A stretch of 64,000 nucleotides of DNA from Cliona cf. orientalis (GCA_963930775.1 OZ005691.1:5205000-5268999); one strand, 5' to 3'. Shown: positions 24,301-39,300, numbered from the stretch's first letter. A program made the numbers and translations. Notes: generated from the sequence alone by a model not told the origin.

Positions 24301-27300
24301 GGCTGGTGGTGGTAAGCAGGGAACCAGGGGTAGCAGCTCAAAACCTTTGGTAAAGACTGCCAGTGGTGCAAAGGCCAAGGATCCCTGTAAGTTTATCGCC
24401 ATGTTTTGACATCATCATGTTAGAGCTGACAACATGCTGTAGGTGAAACCTCTCAGAGTAGAACAAGAAGTGGACAGACTACGAGTGCATTGAGCAATGG
24501 TAGGAGCTCAAGGGCACCTATCGTGGCCCTTAGTGCAGATGAAAGTGTAAACAAGGCTCCCAGTAAGTTACATTGGTAGATTTACAATAATGATTCAGAG
24601 ATAGCCCCATATTGTAGGTGGAATGTCTACGAGGACCAGGAGTCACTGGAGTACAAGAGATGATATTTTGCATGCATTTGACTATATTCCTTGAATATCT
24701 TGATCTCGTTCCCCATTTTAAAAGAATCATGAATTATGACAATAATTATTTGTGTCACTGAGCTATTGCGCTAGAGCGCATGCGTATTAATCGCGTGCAA
24801 GAACGGTGGGTGTGGCTTTATAATTTAGCGGTTCAATATTTATTACGGCGGGGACCCAAGCTGTGCTTTCTATCACAGATCTTCAGTATTGTCGGACGGT
24901 GTCCGACTTTCGATAGTTTCGACCGCTTTATTCAACTGTCTACGAAGGCCACGAACATTTGCTGCTGTGAGCTACTAATGTAGGGTGTATGTCCACTTCA
25001 GTTGGGTGTCTACGCGGCACAGTACTTAACCCAACCCATGACAGGAAGTGCGTGAAAACGCGTCCGAATTTTCATTATGACCAATGATTGATAGTTTACT
25101 CTACATGCAGTCGCTTCAAGCGTTCCATACGTGCGCTCTATATAGAGCACTTACCACGAGTCTAGCTTACTGCCATGCCCACAGAATTGGCCTCGCCTAT
25201 TTCAATTTTTGCACATAGTAAGCGCCCAGTACACCGGGTAAGCGCCCAATATGGCGAAATCAGCGAGTTATGGTAGAGCACCCATGGGCGCTTAGCCGGG
25301 AGACTACGGTACTATCTAACAGTCGAATCACGCATGTTGCTATGGTATTACCTTGGCTAAAGGGGTAAAAAGCACCCCCTCTCTTAATTGATTAGCCGCT
25401 GGAGTAATATAGTAACCCTCTGCCTACACTATATGGTGATCATGAGGATTAACTATTTACCACTCAGGCACAATAAGGACTGGGTACCGCCGAAACATTA
25501 AAACTTATATGTGAACAAAGATAATTATTGAAGTTTCACGGAGGCGTGGCCAATGGCTACTGAACGTAGTTAGCTTAGAGAACAATTGACTACCGAATTA
25601 GTTAGCGAAGTTTCATCATAGTAGTAGCTAGTATAATTAGTTAGCTCTAGCCTCTATTTATCGCTATGCTCATCGTTTATGATCGAGAATGAAGCTTTGT
25701 TGGTGCCACAGGCGATTATTTCTTGAAGCAGCTGCCTAAGGCATTCATGGCTACTACCTGTTTACTTCTACTGGGATTACAAAACGGCACATTGAGGAGT
25801 CAACTATCAGCCAGAGGTAAGGGTTTAAGTTGATATTAGCTGTTTAGCTACGTTAGGAGTGAAATTAAGCTACCTGGGGACACTGGCAGCAGAGATAGTA
25901 TTGTGGGGTTAGTGAAGTAAGCCTTCATAGGTCCAGTTCAGTATGATATGATGGATGTACAGACTTCTCCATTAATTTTGATAGCTTTTAGACAGGTAGT
26001 ATGTAAGCTTGCTTACTGGATTCTGAGGTCGTTTGACCCTGGCGACTAATCCCAGTATTGCTATTTTTGTTTACGAACAACAAATGCTGGATGGTAATTA
26101 AATTATGGTTAGCCATGCCTATAGGTGTGGTTCTTGTTACTTAAAATAACGAAACATCACTCTATAATATAAACTTTAATTCAAATTCATAGCATGTACA
26201 GAAATAAAGATATTGTGCTTTAAAGTTAGACACATTTTTATGCAAAAATCTTGGGTGTGGATTTCGCAGAGAACGCTTTGTTCGCTAGTTTTGGAGTCAT
26301 TTGCTGGTTCTAATCTTCTTGACTTCTCCGATCTCGGCCAGCTAACTTTTCGTATAAATAGAACGCTGGGTGTGTCGTGCTATATACGGCATAGGCCTAA
26401 TAGTTATACGCATGCGCGAGGGTCACGAAGGCGGAGTCAGGGGACATATGGATCATGATGTATTGAGTTGGCAAAAAACAGCTACCAGCAGCGTTGAGCT
26501 GGGTTGGCTGAGTGGACTAGGGCTGGTGCTGGTGGAGAGGTGGTCATGGGTTCGAATCCCGCTTGATCTTTTTTTTTTCTTCCACTTTCGAAAATTTTCT
26601 AAGCTTTTTTGGTGGGCTAGTTTGCCGGTACTCAAAGCGCTAAATTTTAGACACAGCCTAATATTATACAATCATCTTTATAGCTACCTGCGTAGTATAA
26701 TATCATTACTATAAATCTGACAGCGCCGAGGGTTTAGCACCAGTGGTGTTCATTTATACTTGCAGCCGAGATGTCTGAAATGAACAGAGACGCTAATTAG
26801 GCTATAGTCCTAAGCTTTGTCACTGACATCAAACCACCTTTCTTTGATACCTAAAGCCTATGTACATCAGGCCTTTAAACCGCTTTGGAAGCCAGCTTAA
26901 CTTAAGCTGACTTTGTGTAAATGCACTGAACCGCTTAACAGATTGCTATCTAAAATAGTTTGTATACCACATCTGGGAGGTGGTTTGAAACCAGTTTAGC
27001 TATACAAACTGTCCATGTATATACACTTTAAGCTTACTTAAGGCACTTACGTAAGCCGGATTAATGTCCTATGTGTAGATGCCATTCAAGTGCCTTCCAA
27101 AGCAGTTTAGTCTAAGCCAGCTTGTATGTGTAAACAGGGCTTAAGAAGCTTTGCTTAGTAAGTCAAGTATAGCTTTATCTAGATAGCCCATATGCATGAA
27201 AATCCATAGCAACAAACTCCATATGTAGCCAAACAGCTTGTAGATTATATTGGTAACTTACATTTAGTACCGTAGAATCCCGCCTATACGCCCCCCTCCT

Positions 27301-30300
27301 GTTTTCAGCCAAAGTTTCTGCACAGGTATTTTTCTCTTGTGCATAAGCCCCCCTCCTACTGTGACTATGAAATCTAGCTATTCAAATGCTAAAGCCTGTA
27401 AAAACCATAGGTATAATCAATACATGAACAATTTGTGTCATATCAGGACTTAGTTTGTAGTTTTTCTCCTGTTTACCTGTCAAACAGCCTGTGAAAGTGT
27501 AGACATTGCGCGCCTACGTGACAATCGTCGGTCGGTAATGGTGGTCATCATGCGGAATGCTGCGATCCCGCGCATACGCCCCCCTCCCTGTCGTGGAAAA
27601 GGGGCGGGATTCTACAGCAATAGTAAGAGTTAGAAGAAATGGTTCTTTGGCATGAACATGGCACAATCTGGATTTGAATGTTTTTGACCAGTGAGGTACT
27701 TCGAATGCACATTGCGCAACTTACAAATTTTTGTGACATGCTGAGCTGTAGCAAATTTGGTCATAATATTTATGCACTATAGGCTATCAAGCAAATAGCA
27801 TCAACAATCCACCCATACAATATATCACTTACCTGTTGGTGTGGTTTTTGGGACCACTCATCCTTCAGTGCTGGATCACAAAATTCCCCGACTTCTTTCA
27901 ACATTGTATTCATCAGTGTAGAACCAAGATGTCTAGTGTCAGTACGTCTCTTTTGACCATGCTCATTAGTTTTATACTCTCCATAGCCATTGTTGTAGTT
28001 GTAACCAGGGAAATTGTCAAGGAATTTGCAACGCCTTTCCATGTACCTAGATATGTAGAACAATCAAGTACATATAATACCAAATTCTATGTATACAGAA
28101 TAAAAAAAATTGAAAGGGTAGTTAGAGTAATCTATGCATAGGCAATCGAAACAACACGGCTAGTATGGCTACAGCCGCACCGAAGTTTGATAAGAGGGAG
28201 CTGAGCTGTACCATAGTTAGCAGAGTATAACTCTAATATTAATTGGTATTTACATAGCCAAGCTATTCACTAGCCTTGTCTTTAGTTATAGTGAACTCCC
28301 TCGAATGCAAACAGCAGCTAGCTTGCAAGTATACCTCTCCATACCCCTCACAATGCAGTCACACATGCATATGCTTTGAAATTGAGGGCATGGCCAAAAC
28401 ATTGCGTGCATACACACACTTGTGTCACTCTACCATAGCCATATCAAACTTCAACTGTTTCCACCACCTCTGGTATGTAGCCAAATACCATGGCACCTCA
28501 CTTCCATATGAATACTGGGAAACTAAGTTGATCTGGTCATTTAATGGACACTCCAAGATGTGGTTACCTTACCTCAGCCCATGCACTCTGTCCGTCCATC
28601 AGTAACAGGAGGTCAGTGGAAACAGATTCAACCTTGAGACACAAGATGCTGTATCTTCGGCTGTTAAGCTTCAGAAGCTAGGAACAGGCAGTCTCTGTGA
28701 GCACCAGTCAAGGTGCTAGCTAAAAGCACAAACACAAGCTTTTTAGATGGAATATACAATAACCGGGCTACAATGGACACTTACATGCACCAGCCTGCCT
28801 GGTTAGCTAATCAGCTGGATTTACAAGAAAATTTAATACTTCCCAAGTCATCATTACGGAGGTACTAAATTCCATATTTCATTTTTTGCATCTGCAAGTT
28901 TTGCGAGAGAGACAGCGAGCGAACTAACAAGTTTCTTGGATAGTTAATTGATTTAGCAATGTTGTAAAACAGGATTTCATAAATGTGCATGTGCAATGAA
29001 GGTTCTGGAAGGTAAAGGGCAATCCTAGCTCCAATGCTGACTTATAACCTTGGTACTGTCAGTCAACCTTACTGTGACCTCTTCATGCTTGCAAGGTCTA
29101 AACTTTCACAGCCCTATTTACAACACATACCACGTACGCAGATATGTACTTTGGATGAAAGATATGACAATGAGGTACAGCAGGGGGCAAGCGAAGCGAG
29201 CCCATTGCTTGTGTAATACAACTATATATAATGTCAAAATGACAATACGCTAACATAGAAAGTCTATGCCATCATCACTTCAGTGGTGTCATCAAATCAT
29301 GACATGGTTTGTACATCAATTAATGCTTACACAACTATGCAGGGTTGCAAGGGATTAAATTTTGACCTATTATTTACTGGGCCACTCCCCTAAGTGCTAC
29401 ATAGTTAGGCCAAATAGCTGCATTTCAGATATGTATGCGCAATGGCAACATTCTCACTCCGCTCAAACCGCCATGCTACTGAACTACAGTCCACCGAGCT
29501 TCTCATTTCACTGGAGGCTCGGTGGCCTATCAAACAAGCTTCTCAATTGCAAGATGCCAGTGCCTCACTCTCTCGTTTACGGAGCATCTCCAAGGCCACC
29601 ATATTTTTGCACAATAGACACACAGTTCTGACCAATTCTGAGCATCCAGAATTTGTTGCACAGCGCATATTTTATGCTTTCTGGGCTCTGACACTGACTT
29701 TATTATTGTTCCAAAATAAGTTTTTCATATAGAGTATAACAATTATGCTTCCATAATCACAAAATAATGCAGCTAACATTGGGCTATTAAACAATAGGTG
29801 CTCAAAGAAAATCTAAACAGTGTGATTTCCTTAGTTGTCAACATTTCTTTACCACCTGAAGTTAGTAGGTTCCCCGTTATTTAATGTGAACATACGCAGA
29901 TGCAAGCGAAACAAACTTTGAATTTATTATTTCGTAGGCCATACCCCTCATTGCAGACCAACAGCAGCTGCTCAAACTCATCAACCTATATGTGCAATAG
30001 TGACATTCTCGCTCTGCTCAAATATATAATCTACTGGACTGTCGACAAGTACACAAAGAACATGTCCACCTCAGCTCTCACTTCAATCAAGGCAGAGTTG
30101 CCTGTTCAGCAGGCCTCTTGAATGCACAGCTTATCGTTCAGTAATGTATCTAATGGCCACCTTTGTGCACATGATTCTACAGTTTTGACCATTCCTGAGC
30201 CTTCTGAACTTATAGCAGAGTGTATATCTCTTATGCCCCCTCAGGCAATGATACAGAGTATCGTCATAATATTATTATTAAGGTGATAGTTGTCTGTCCG

Positions 30301-33300
30301 TCTATCTGCTATGAAAGTTTAATGTAAACAATTTGACCTTGAGACACAAGGCACTGTATCTCCGGCTTTTGATCGAAAGAAGCTACAATTAGACAATCTC
30401 TGTGAGCACCAGTCAAGACACAAGCTACAGGCACAAATGTTAGTTTCTTGAACAGACTGTACTTAAAGCTATGCAGCAATGGATACATACATGTACCAGC
30501 CTGCAGTTAGCCAAACAGCCAGATTCATGAGGATGATACTGCCCAAGTCATCGTCACGGAGGTAGCTACCAGCTCCTGTATTTCACTTCTTACCTTCAAC
30601 TAATGAGTTTTTGGAGCTATTGATTAGTGTCATGCGCTCTAACAGGATGTAGTAAAAGCATGTGCAGGTGCCACAATCCTGGACTGCAGCCCCTTGTGTG
30701 TGCGGTTAACATAATTAATGCCTTCAAGCCTCTTGCTGCTGCAATATGACCTCTGCATACTTGCATGCAAGATCTGCCCTTTCATAGCCCTATTTATAAC
30801 ACTTCTAATATGCATGCAGGTTGTAATGTGAAACTGAATCGGGTGCAGCAGGGGGCAAGTGAAGTATGAGCCTCCTGTTTTAAACTTAAACAATAGTTAG
30901 AAACAGATTCCAAGGTATCTACTCTTTTTAAGAGACCTGAAGGCCTGAGGCTGTAGTATCACGAGTGTAGGGAGGGTGCTACTAAGGGCCTGAGGATCTC
31001 TTAAAAGCATAGAGATCATTGGATGACGTCTCTAACCGATATAGGATATAGCAACTGTAACTATGATATTTTGACCTGGAGACAAAGCTACTGTTGCTAT
31101 TTCAATTACAGTAACCATGTCTGGTGCGATGCTTCAGAGTCTACAATCATTAGAATGTCAATCTCTTTAAACTTTTTAATTTGTGATGATAGTTAGGTGC
31201 ATTGCTACAGTTTTTTTTTACAGAAACTCTGTTACTTGGAAACACTCATATGGGGTATATCTTGTCAGTCAATATTCCGGCTATTTTTTTCTCTTTGCCT
31301 ACTTGCTCTTGTAATTTACAATTTATTTCTAGTTGTTACAGAAACAAATATAGCAATCAGTTAGAGTTCTGTTTATTTTACTTCTAGTCTTATAAGTAGG
31401 TCTAATATTGGGCTGCCAAGGCAAAGAAAGATGCTTTTAGTAATCTGATATACATGTATACTGTAGTAGAAGTCAGAGATCTCAAGTGGAAGGGGGCTGG
31501 GTCAGATGCTCAGTAAGGCCCCTGCATCACCTCTGCATTCCTCCCCTCTTCCCTAATTGTATCACTGGCTATGTAGCTGATAATATACACTAACTTGATG
31601 AAAAGCCTCTGGGTAACTTTATTTTTCTTGATGTGTTCTGGCATGTACAATTGTAGTAATTCATGACAGTCCTCCTCAGATAAATTTTTATTCAGACTAA
31701 ATTTGACAGGGTTATCATCTGCATAATGAAAGATATCACATTATTAAGTATAATATTATAATACACAGAACATACTCTTAAGATATACAGAAAAGATTTC
31801 TCTGACCGTATCTAGTAATTCTTTTCATATATTATTTTAATGTAGCTATGTAATATGAGATCTTTCCTAGAGTTGATTTATCTTAACACTTCGGAAAATA
31901 ATCATGCTGAGTTACACATATATGGTAGTCCAAATTCAGGAAGTAAATTACAGTATTTCAATATGGGTTTTATTTCTGTAGTTTTAACAACTGAAACAAG
32001 CTTTAAAAATAACATATCGAATCTCTGGCATACTGTAGGCAACGTATCAGGCAAGCATAGGAGATTGAACTTCTTTGAAGCTTTTGCCACCAGTAGTGAT
32101 TTAAACTTCTAAGCATGCAGAGAGCTCTTTATCTTAATCACACATGCCGATTTTGCTGACATGGAAAAAGCTACAGTAGATGGTTACGTCAAATGAGTTG
32201 AATTATTCAGCCTACAATTCATCATTTGTATGCTGCATGCACAATACCACTAGCAATCAAAACCCACAAAGGCAAACGGCATGATTAATCAAATGATTGT
32301 TAAATTCGACTTTCTTATAGAGACAGAAATAATGTTTATTTCCTATCCAGGGAATGCTACATAATTATGGTACTTAATGAAATTGTGAAATCGAGATATC
32401 AATCAGAAAAGTCAGGCATGTACAAACATGATTGCCAACTGTCCTGGGGGAGTCCTAGAATTTAGTTCTATGTCCTGGTTGTGTCCTTATTTAGTAGTAT
32501 AGTTGGAATTTTGGTGTGGCCACTACGGAGTTGGTGTGGCCACCCAAAAAAAGGAGGGCCAAACATTTTTGTGAGCTTTAAGAGCCTGATAACTGCGCAT
32601 AACTATACTAAGCATCCATGATATGGAGATAATGCAGTTAGATACAACATAAGAAAATACTTAGTCACTCCTTTCTTTTTGCTTTAATTCTCTAGCAATG
32701 CTATTTTTCTCTTATATTTCTTTCAATCACCATATTATTTTGATAAAACATTTTAGCAGCTAGGAGCCATTGATATTATAGAAAAAAGCCATATAGTTTA
32801 GATTATGGGCTACCACGTGCAATGAATGTAGTAATGTTTCATATCATTTTCTGCAAACTTTAGTATGGGTGATTTGGGTATACTCTTGTTCATAATATTA
32901 CCTCCATGATTACATGGGCTAGAGAATTTCAAATTTACAATACTAGCCGACAATCCAAATTGATTGTCGGTGGGCTTTGTTATGGAAAGCATGAATTAAA
33001 TATCTGGTTAGGTTGTGGGATGTCATAATATCTTTACATGCTTAAAATCATGGACCGATTCAAGCGACACTATACGGTATATATTCTGATATAGGTACCA
33101 CCCTAATCAGGCATCCTTTGAGGTCTGCACAATGTTTTTGGTTCTAATTAGAGCTGTCCTGTTGGAAATTACTTTAGGTGGCACTTATTTCAATTAGAAC
33201 AGATATATCACCATGTGCAGTGTTGTCAATTGAGAGTCAAGCTAGCTTGCTGCTATGCTAGCCATTTAGATGTGAAACTGAGCTGTTTTTTGTGCTATAT

Positions 33301-36300
33301 GTGACTGTATCTGGAAAAACCCGCCATGTAGCGAATTGTATGAAATTTTAGTTAGCTACAGAATTGATAAGCTCTATCCCAGAGCTAACTCACCTGCAAG
33401 TTCGAGACCGATCGCACACTTTGATTGGGAGCTACAGTGCTATGTTTACGATCGCGCTACACACGTAGAAACAAGAAATTACAGTCAAAAGGCCTTGCTA
33501 CAAATGCATTCAATATTTCCATACACTACACATGTACTGGAAATCAATTAAGTTGACTCGAGTGGAGCCATTTGAAATGAACGTTGAATGTGTAGGCAGA
33601 GTTAACTCTCGAGCTTTGTCATAAATAACGAGTCGGTTCTGCCTAAGAAGCTTATTAGGTGAGTTAACGTTCAGTAGTTCGATGAATCTAACTGTATCTA
33701 GATAGCGGAAATTCTAATTAGCATCCTTAGCAACAGGCTCCATACATGGCAGCTGTACAGAGTAGGTAGATCAAGGCACTGGAAATGAAGGCTTATTTTG
33801 CCTTGATAACTTACATTTAGCCTCCGTAAGCTACAGTACCAGTTAATAAAAAAAGGCTCTTTGACATGAATATGACAAAAACTGGACTTTGACATTTTTC
33901 AACTTGAGCTACTAAAAACGCACACTGTGCGACTTGCACGTTTTTGCAACATGCTGGGTTTTTGTAAATCTGGTCACATAATATGGTCACCTTCCTGCTA
34001 TTTGGCTATCTTGCTGGAGTCAGAAACAGCTGATTTGATGGGTCTTTACAAGTTCTATCCACAATCGAAGAGTGAAACTTCCAATAAGAACCACAAAAGT
34101 GAAACCAAAACATATATTTGCTGTTTTCACCACTGACATGGCCATTGCCACTTTGTGAATGGTTGCACTTGTGCTTTAATAAAGCATCAAGAACCATTCT
34201 TAGATTATTTGCAAGTTTTAGGCAGCACCCTAATTTAGGCACCCTTTGACCTGCTCGCTAAGATTTCGATTCAAATTGGAGGCGCCCTTGTGAGCCGTAG
34301 TTAATTTTTAGCAGCACCTATATTAGAATATAATTATACAGTAATATAAAATTGCCCTGGCATAGAGTAATATGCGAAAAATGTGTAGATATCCATTTTG
34401 TTTTGTCTTCAACATGCTGAAGCTGCTGGATAAGTAATCTATATATAGCAATTCTCTCAGCTAGCAGATAAGCTTGGCAAGATTGAATGGGTATATAAAA
34501 AATATAATGAGCCTTCATCTTCTCAACTGCTTTCTTATGATTAGTGGAAGGTTTGTAATTCATGCACATCAATTTACTGAAGAGACTTCCTATGCACTTT
34601 TCTTGTACTCTTTGCAGAATGCGCTTGAAAATGTCCACTGTATTCAAGCCGAAGAAATTATTCCTCCCATGTTTTATTGTGCTCAGCAGCATTAAGGACT
34701 GGGAGGCCTGTTGAAGACATGTATTGTTGTGCATGTTTGTAACACTATATCTCCATATCGCTTGATCATAAATCAAAATTGAAAGTATAGATGCAAACAA
34801 CAGACCAAAAGAATTCAATTAAGGTGGGAATATGATGTCATTATACTCATCATATGACGTAGTAAACAAACCAATGTTGGAAGACTTGACTCCGCTGATG
34901 CGGTGAACTTGCAGGCACAAGCTGTGTCCTTAGCAATACTGAAGGTAGCAGGGACTAAGTACTACTTACTCAACGGAGCGCTTCAAAAAATATCTCTTTG
35001 GAAAAAAGTTACAAGCGAAACTGTGTTTTTTTATGCCACTCGTGTGGTACTTTTGGGATTGTAACTTGGCTTGTATAAAATTTTAGGACAAGCGCTCCAT
35101 TGATCATGCTAAACCAATCGTATAGTACCTGTTCAGCGTGTGGAGGTATCGCTTTCTTGGCCGCTTCTCGAGCTGGAGGCCATCTATGGCTCCAGCTCAC
35201 TCTCCATGCGGCCGTTTGCATGTTGATTATATTCATAGATATCAGTATTACCACAGACTGTGGCTTAGGACCCGTGAACGTTCGAGCACGGCCGTAAAGT
35301 GTACATGTATGGTTTCTATTTTGACAATATAACGTCATTGCGGGTGTGAAGAATTAAATAATAGTGAAGCGCTGCGCAAACGTATAGTACAGCTACTTAG
35401 ACAGTCCTTAACCTAGCTGAGTGGATCTTCTACCCTTAGATTCTGAGAACTAGGCTAGTAGTAAATAGTGTTTAAAGAGGACTCGGTTCCTAGACTGGTC
35501 TATTCCTTAGATTCACTACTGCTACTAAGTTAAAATTAAGCAGACTTAGACTCACAGCTCCTAATATGTGAAATATCACTTGGCTTTACTACTAGAACAG
35601 TAGACTGTAAACCAATATTCAAAAATAAAATGCTAACAACTTATTGCTAAATTTTTCTTGGGAGAACCTTATATTCTAGCTGCCACAGCTTTAACACAAG
35701 GCTAGCTATAACTATTAAAATGTAAATACAAGGGGCTAAAAAAGTATCTGTACTTAGGCTTTAAAATCTCACTAAATAGATACAAGGGAATACCTTTACT
35801 TATTTACAAAGCTGATAAAATAGACTACTTAACCTTTCTTTCTGAACTGCGATATGTAAACACTTACATTATACTTTACCAAAGCTAAATTAATAGTTAG
35901 ATACCTATAGTCCACAGCACAAGACGTAAGATATCTCAATCTTATTCAGCTACATTTCTTACACAGATATTTAATAGTGACAACGTTAATATTCACTATC
36001 TAATAGTTCTACTCACCATCTTCACATAGCCGGTCAATTTCTCCAAATCTAAGGGCATTAAGGTATTTGCACACTAGTTGAACATCTTCATCTACTGTGT
36101 AGTTCACTTCTGGTTTAACCTTATACTCTGTACCAATTAGAGCTAAAACAGGGATATCATTATGAAATTGGCTCAAAGCTTCTTCTGGAGTAATATCTGA
36201 ATCTCTAGACGGTACCTGAGGTATACATAAATAATATCAAAACAAATAATAATGAATGCACAGGAGTGCAGAACCCTCACTGCTGCACGCATGCATGACT

Positions 36301-39300
36301 CATGCACATGTAGGTCTATAGCATATCTCAGTATGTATGCCTGCTCAATATCAGGAGTATTGAACTAGATACATACATGTACTACCATATACATATCCCA
36401 TTGGGAGGGGCCTGGGGACGAGGCTAGCACTTGAGGTACTCCAGTTTTCTTCAGAGTCAGTGCATGATATAGGCGTAGGGGGAAGGCACCTGCCTATGTC
36501 ACTGTATTAACTGAAAGCCTTTAAACTGAATTATGCACTTGAGAGCCACTGCCTGTTTACACTGTCACTGCATTGACAACTGACCAGCAAGGCACAGAAT
36601 GACAACCACAGCTGCACGCTACTATACCACTCGGCAGGACTTAACGTGACCACTCTTCCTTAATGCCTGATAATCCTCAGATGCGTACTTTCTCTCAGAC
36701 GACCCTTACCATACGGATGTACGGACGGACAAACGGACGGACAAAAATCGCCAAACGATTGCAGTAACCCTCCGCCTACGCTTTGCGGCGAGGGTTAATA
36801 AAGACTAGCATGCAAATAGTATAATGCATACATGATACCTCAACATAGATGCATAATTGGAGTCCTCCAGGCGTTCTAAAGGATTCACCAGAAACAGGGT
36901 CCTCAACATATCTCAGAATAAAGAGATCAAAGAAGAACCATCCAATAGTCTCCATTAACTCTTTGTAAGATACTCTTTCTTTTTCATCCACCATTGCCTG
37001 TAAAAGATGATTATCACACACATTATGTACTGTACAGAGTACTATCACTAATCTTTAGCACCATTTTAGATACTGGGCATGTACACTGTTCTTGTTCTAC
37101 AGTCTATGAGGAGCCTGACATGTTTTGAACTTAAGGCAGCCACTAAGAGCCTAAAAGAATAGAATGCTTAAGCCCTCTATGTGATTAATCCATAAACACA
37201 TTGCCTAATCAAGTAGTTCAAACTCTGATCATACTCTATAACAGACATGTTGCAGAACATAATATTACATGGTAGCTAGAAGAATTCCCTAAACTTCATA
37301 CTAAATATGCCACTGCATTAAAATTCAAATATTTCTACTGTCCCATCCTTCCATCCATTATATTTAATGACCGTTGTTAAGCCTCGGCGCATCATGCACC
37401 GTAGGCTTACAGTAGTCGTTCTGTCGGTGTGTGTGTCTGTTACTACGCTAATGGCTATATACCTGGTTTATGTGTCCAAAGTGAGGCACTATACAGTTTT
37501 TTGTAGGCTTTTAAACATATGTATTGTGTGGACTTCGCTGAAAACATTTCATTCGGGAGATATGGTGTTATTTGTCTGCCACAATGATCGTTGATTCAGC
37601 TCTTTCTCAACAAAAATACACCAATGGTTCTTGACACAATTATAGTATATGAACCGCTAGCTAGAAGTGACAACTAGAGCGACTTTCTTTGACTGTCTTG
37701 GGTTCTAGGCTTGGTAGCTTTTTGCTGACTCGTGCTATCATGGTCCAGCTGGCCGGCTGGACAAATTTCAAATGCGGCACAGCGCGCGTGATGTAAACCG
37801 CACATTCTTGTGGTTACTTCAGTTCATGGCTGGCTTGAGGCTCCAGACTCTTGACTTCATGATATGCTGTATACCAGTGTAGTATCATCCTGCAAGCTCT
37901 ATATTAGGCCTAGGCAACTGATTGTCCAGATTGCCGAGGCTTTTGCACAATAGTGGTTCATTACACTTTTAGCTTAAATTTATTTGGCTATTAGATTGCA
38001 AATGTTACTCAGACACAAATTTAAAGGAGCAATTTTTTTAAGCTACCATGCACACTAAACAGAAGAAAAATTGTCCAGAAAGCGGCATATATAGTATAGT
38101 GAAGTTACACTATACCACTGCAAAGCTATGAATAGGGCCTGGGAATATGGCCACAGTATAGCTACATTGTACATAGGGCCACACAATGAAAGCAGACACC
38201 CACAGTGTAATTTTGAGCACATGAGGTAATGATCATGTTTATGCATTCGCATGGCGATACCTCCCAGGTAGCATGTAGACATAAAACATTGCAAACGTAC
38301 AGCCTCCCTATACAAACATATGTGAAACACTACTCAGGTGCATTAAGGCCTTGGACAGCCACTTTGCAGGATATTTTCGTGTGATGTTTGATGTGTCATA
38401 TCTCCAGAAATATATGTGTGACTGATTTTAAACCTTCACCAAAAGTTAGGACTATCCCATTTCTAACAAAAAAAACTCAGTCCAAGCCACGCCCACCTAT
38501 TAATTTCACAGATATGGCTTCATCGACACACCCACTAATTGCACAGAAATCAAGAAAGGCGGTAGGTAGAGAAAAGCACCTTAGATATCGACCTTTTTTG
38601 CCCTCAACACGATTGTTACAATTGTATGAAATAGTTTTGCTTTTGTTAGGCTCCCTAAACTAATAATTGAGAAATTTAATACTCAACAAAAAGGTCCACT
38701 CATAGTTGCTGAGACAGCAGTCTTCTTGAAATAACTCGTTCGGTAGGCAACCAATTAAGCACAATGTTATCTTTGTCATTCAAATTAACTAACACACTTC
38801 GTTTGCCACTGCCTCTGGGAGGATTTCTCTACCGCCTCGAACAGCCTAGATACTTGTGTATTGCTCTATGGCAATGAATAGTGGCGTGACCACGAGTCAC
38901 ATATGACCCACCCGTTTGTGTATCGTGCTACAGTACACCTAGCTAACGTTTACACAGAAAGGCGAACAGCTATACGGTAAGTTTATAAGTTGATCGAGCC
39001 ATTATTTGACGTTTCTACATATCAAAAGGTAAGTCAAATATTGTGGGTAAGTCGAAGTGGATTGTTAGCTGCACGTGAGCAATTTGCATATAAATAGCTA
39101 ATTACGCGCATTGCGCATGGTGCATGTGTCCCAGTCCTTAACGCACTTGAGTAGGGGGTCATATCTTTAATTTAAAGGTATGAATAAAAAATTTACTCAG
39201 ATTAGACGTAGTTCTGACCCATTCTGCGTGCCAATATAAAAATTATAGCCTTTTTCAATACTAGTTCCCACTTCATCCAAAGTAGTAGAAAATAATTTGA

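Larger units (their letters stand above)
31719..36016. other. Intron with an R3 element and nested insertion
   Basis: An R3 element spans about 33085-34330 and is split by a 33297-33980 insertion with ends ATGTGACTGTATCTGG and the inverted CAGATTTAC-type partner. The inner part of the insertion (33640-33930) matches 13140-13400 inverted. Other sequence is unremarkable apart from a 166-codon frame at 34318-34818. Confidence 0.5.

Noticed and set aside
21354-24562. Possible CRISPR-like or satellite array
   Set aside because: Units of about 410 bp contain two open exons with splice borders and have no unique spacers. The sequence is animal, not prokaryotic.
26496-26568. Functional tRNA-Ser or tRNA-Leu gene
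   Set aside because: The acceptor stem halves do not pair and the T stem has mismatches.
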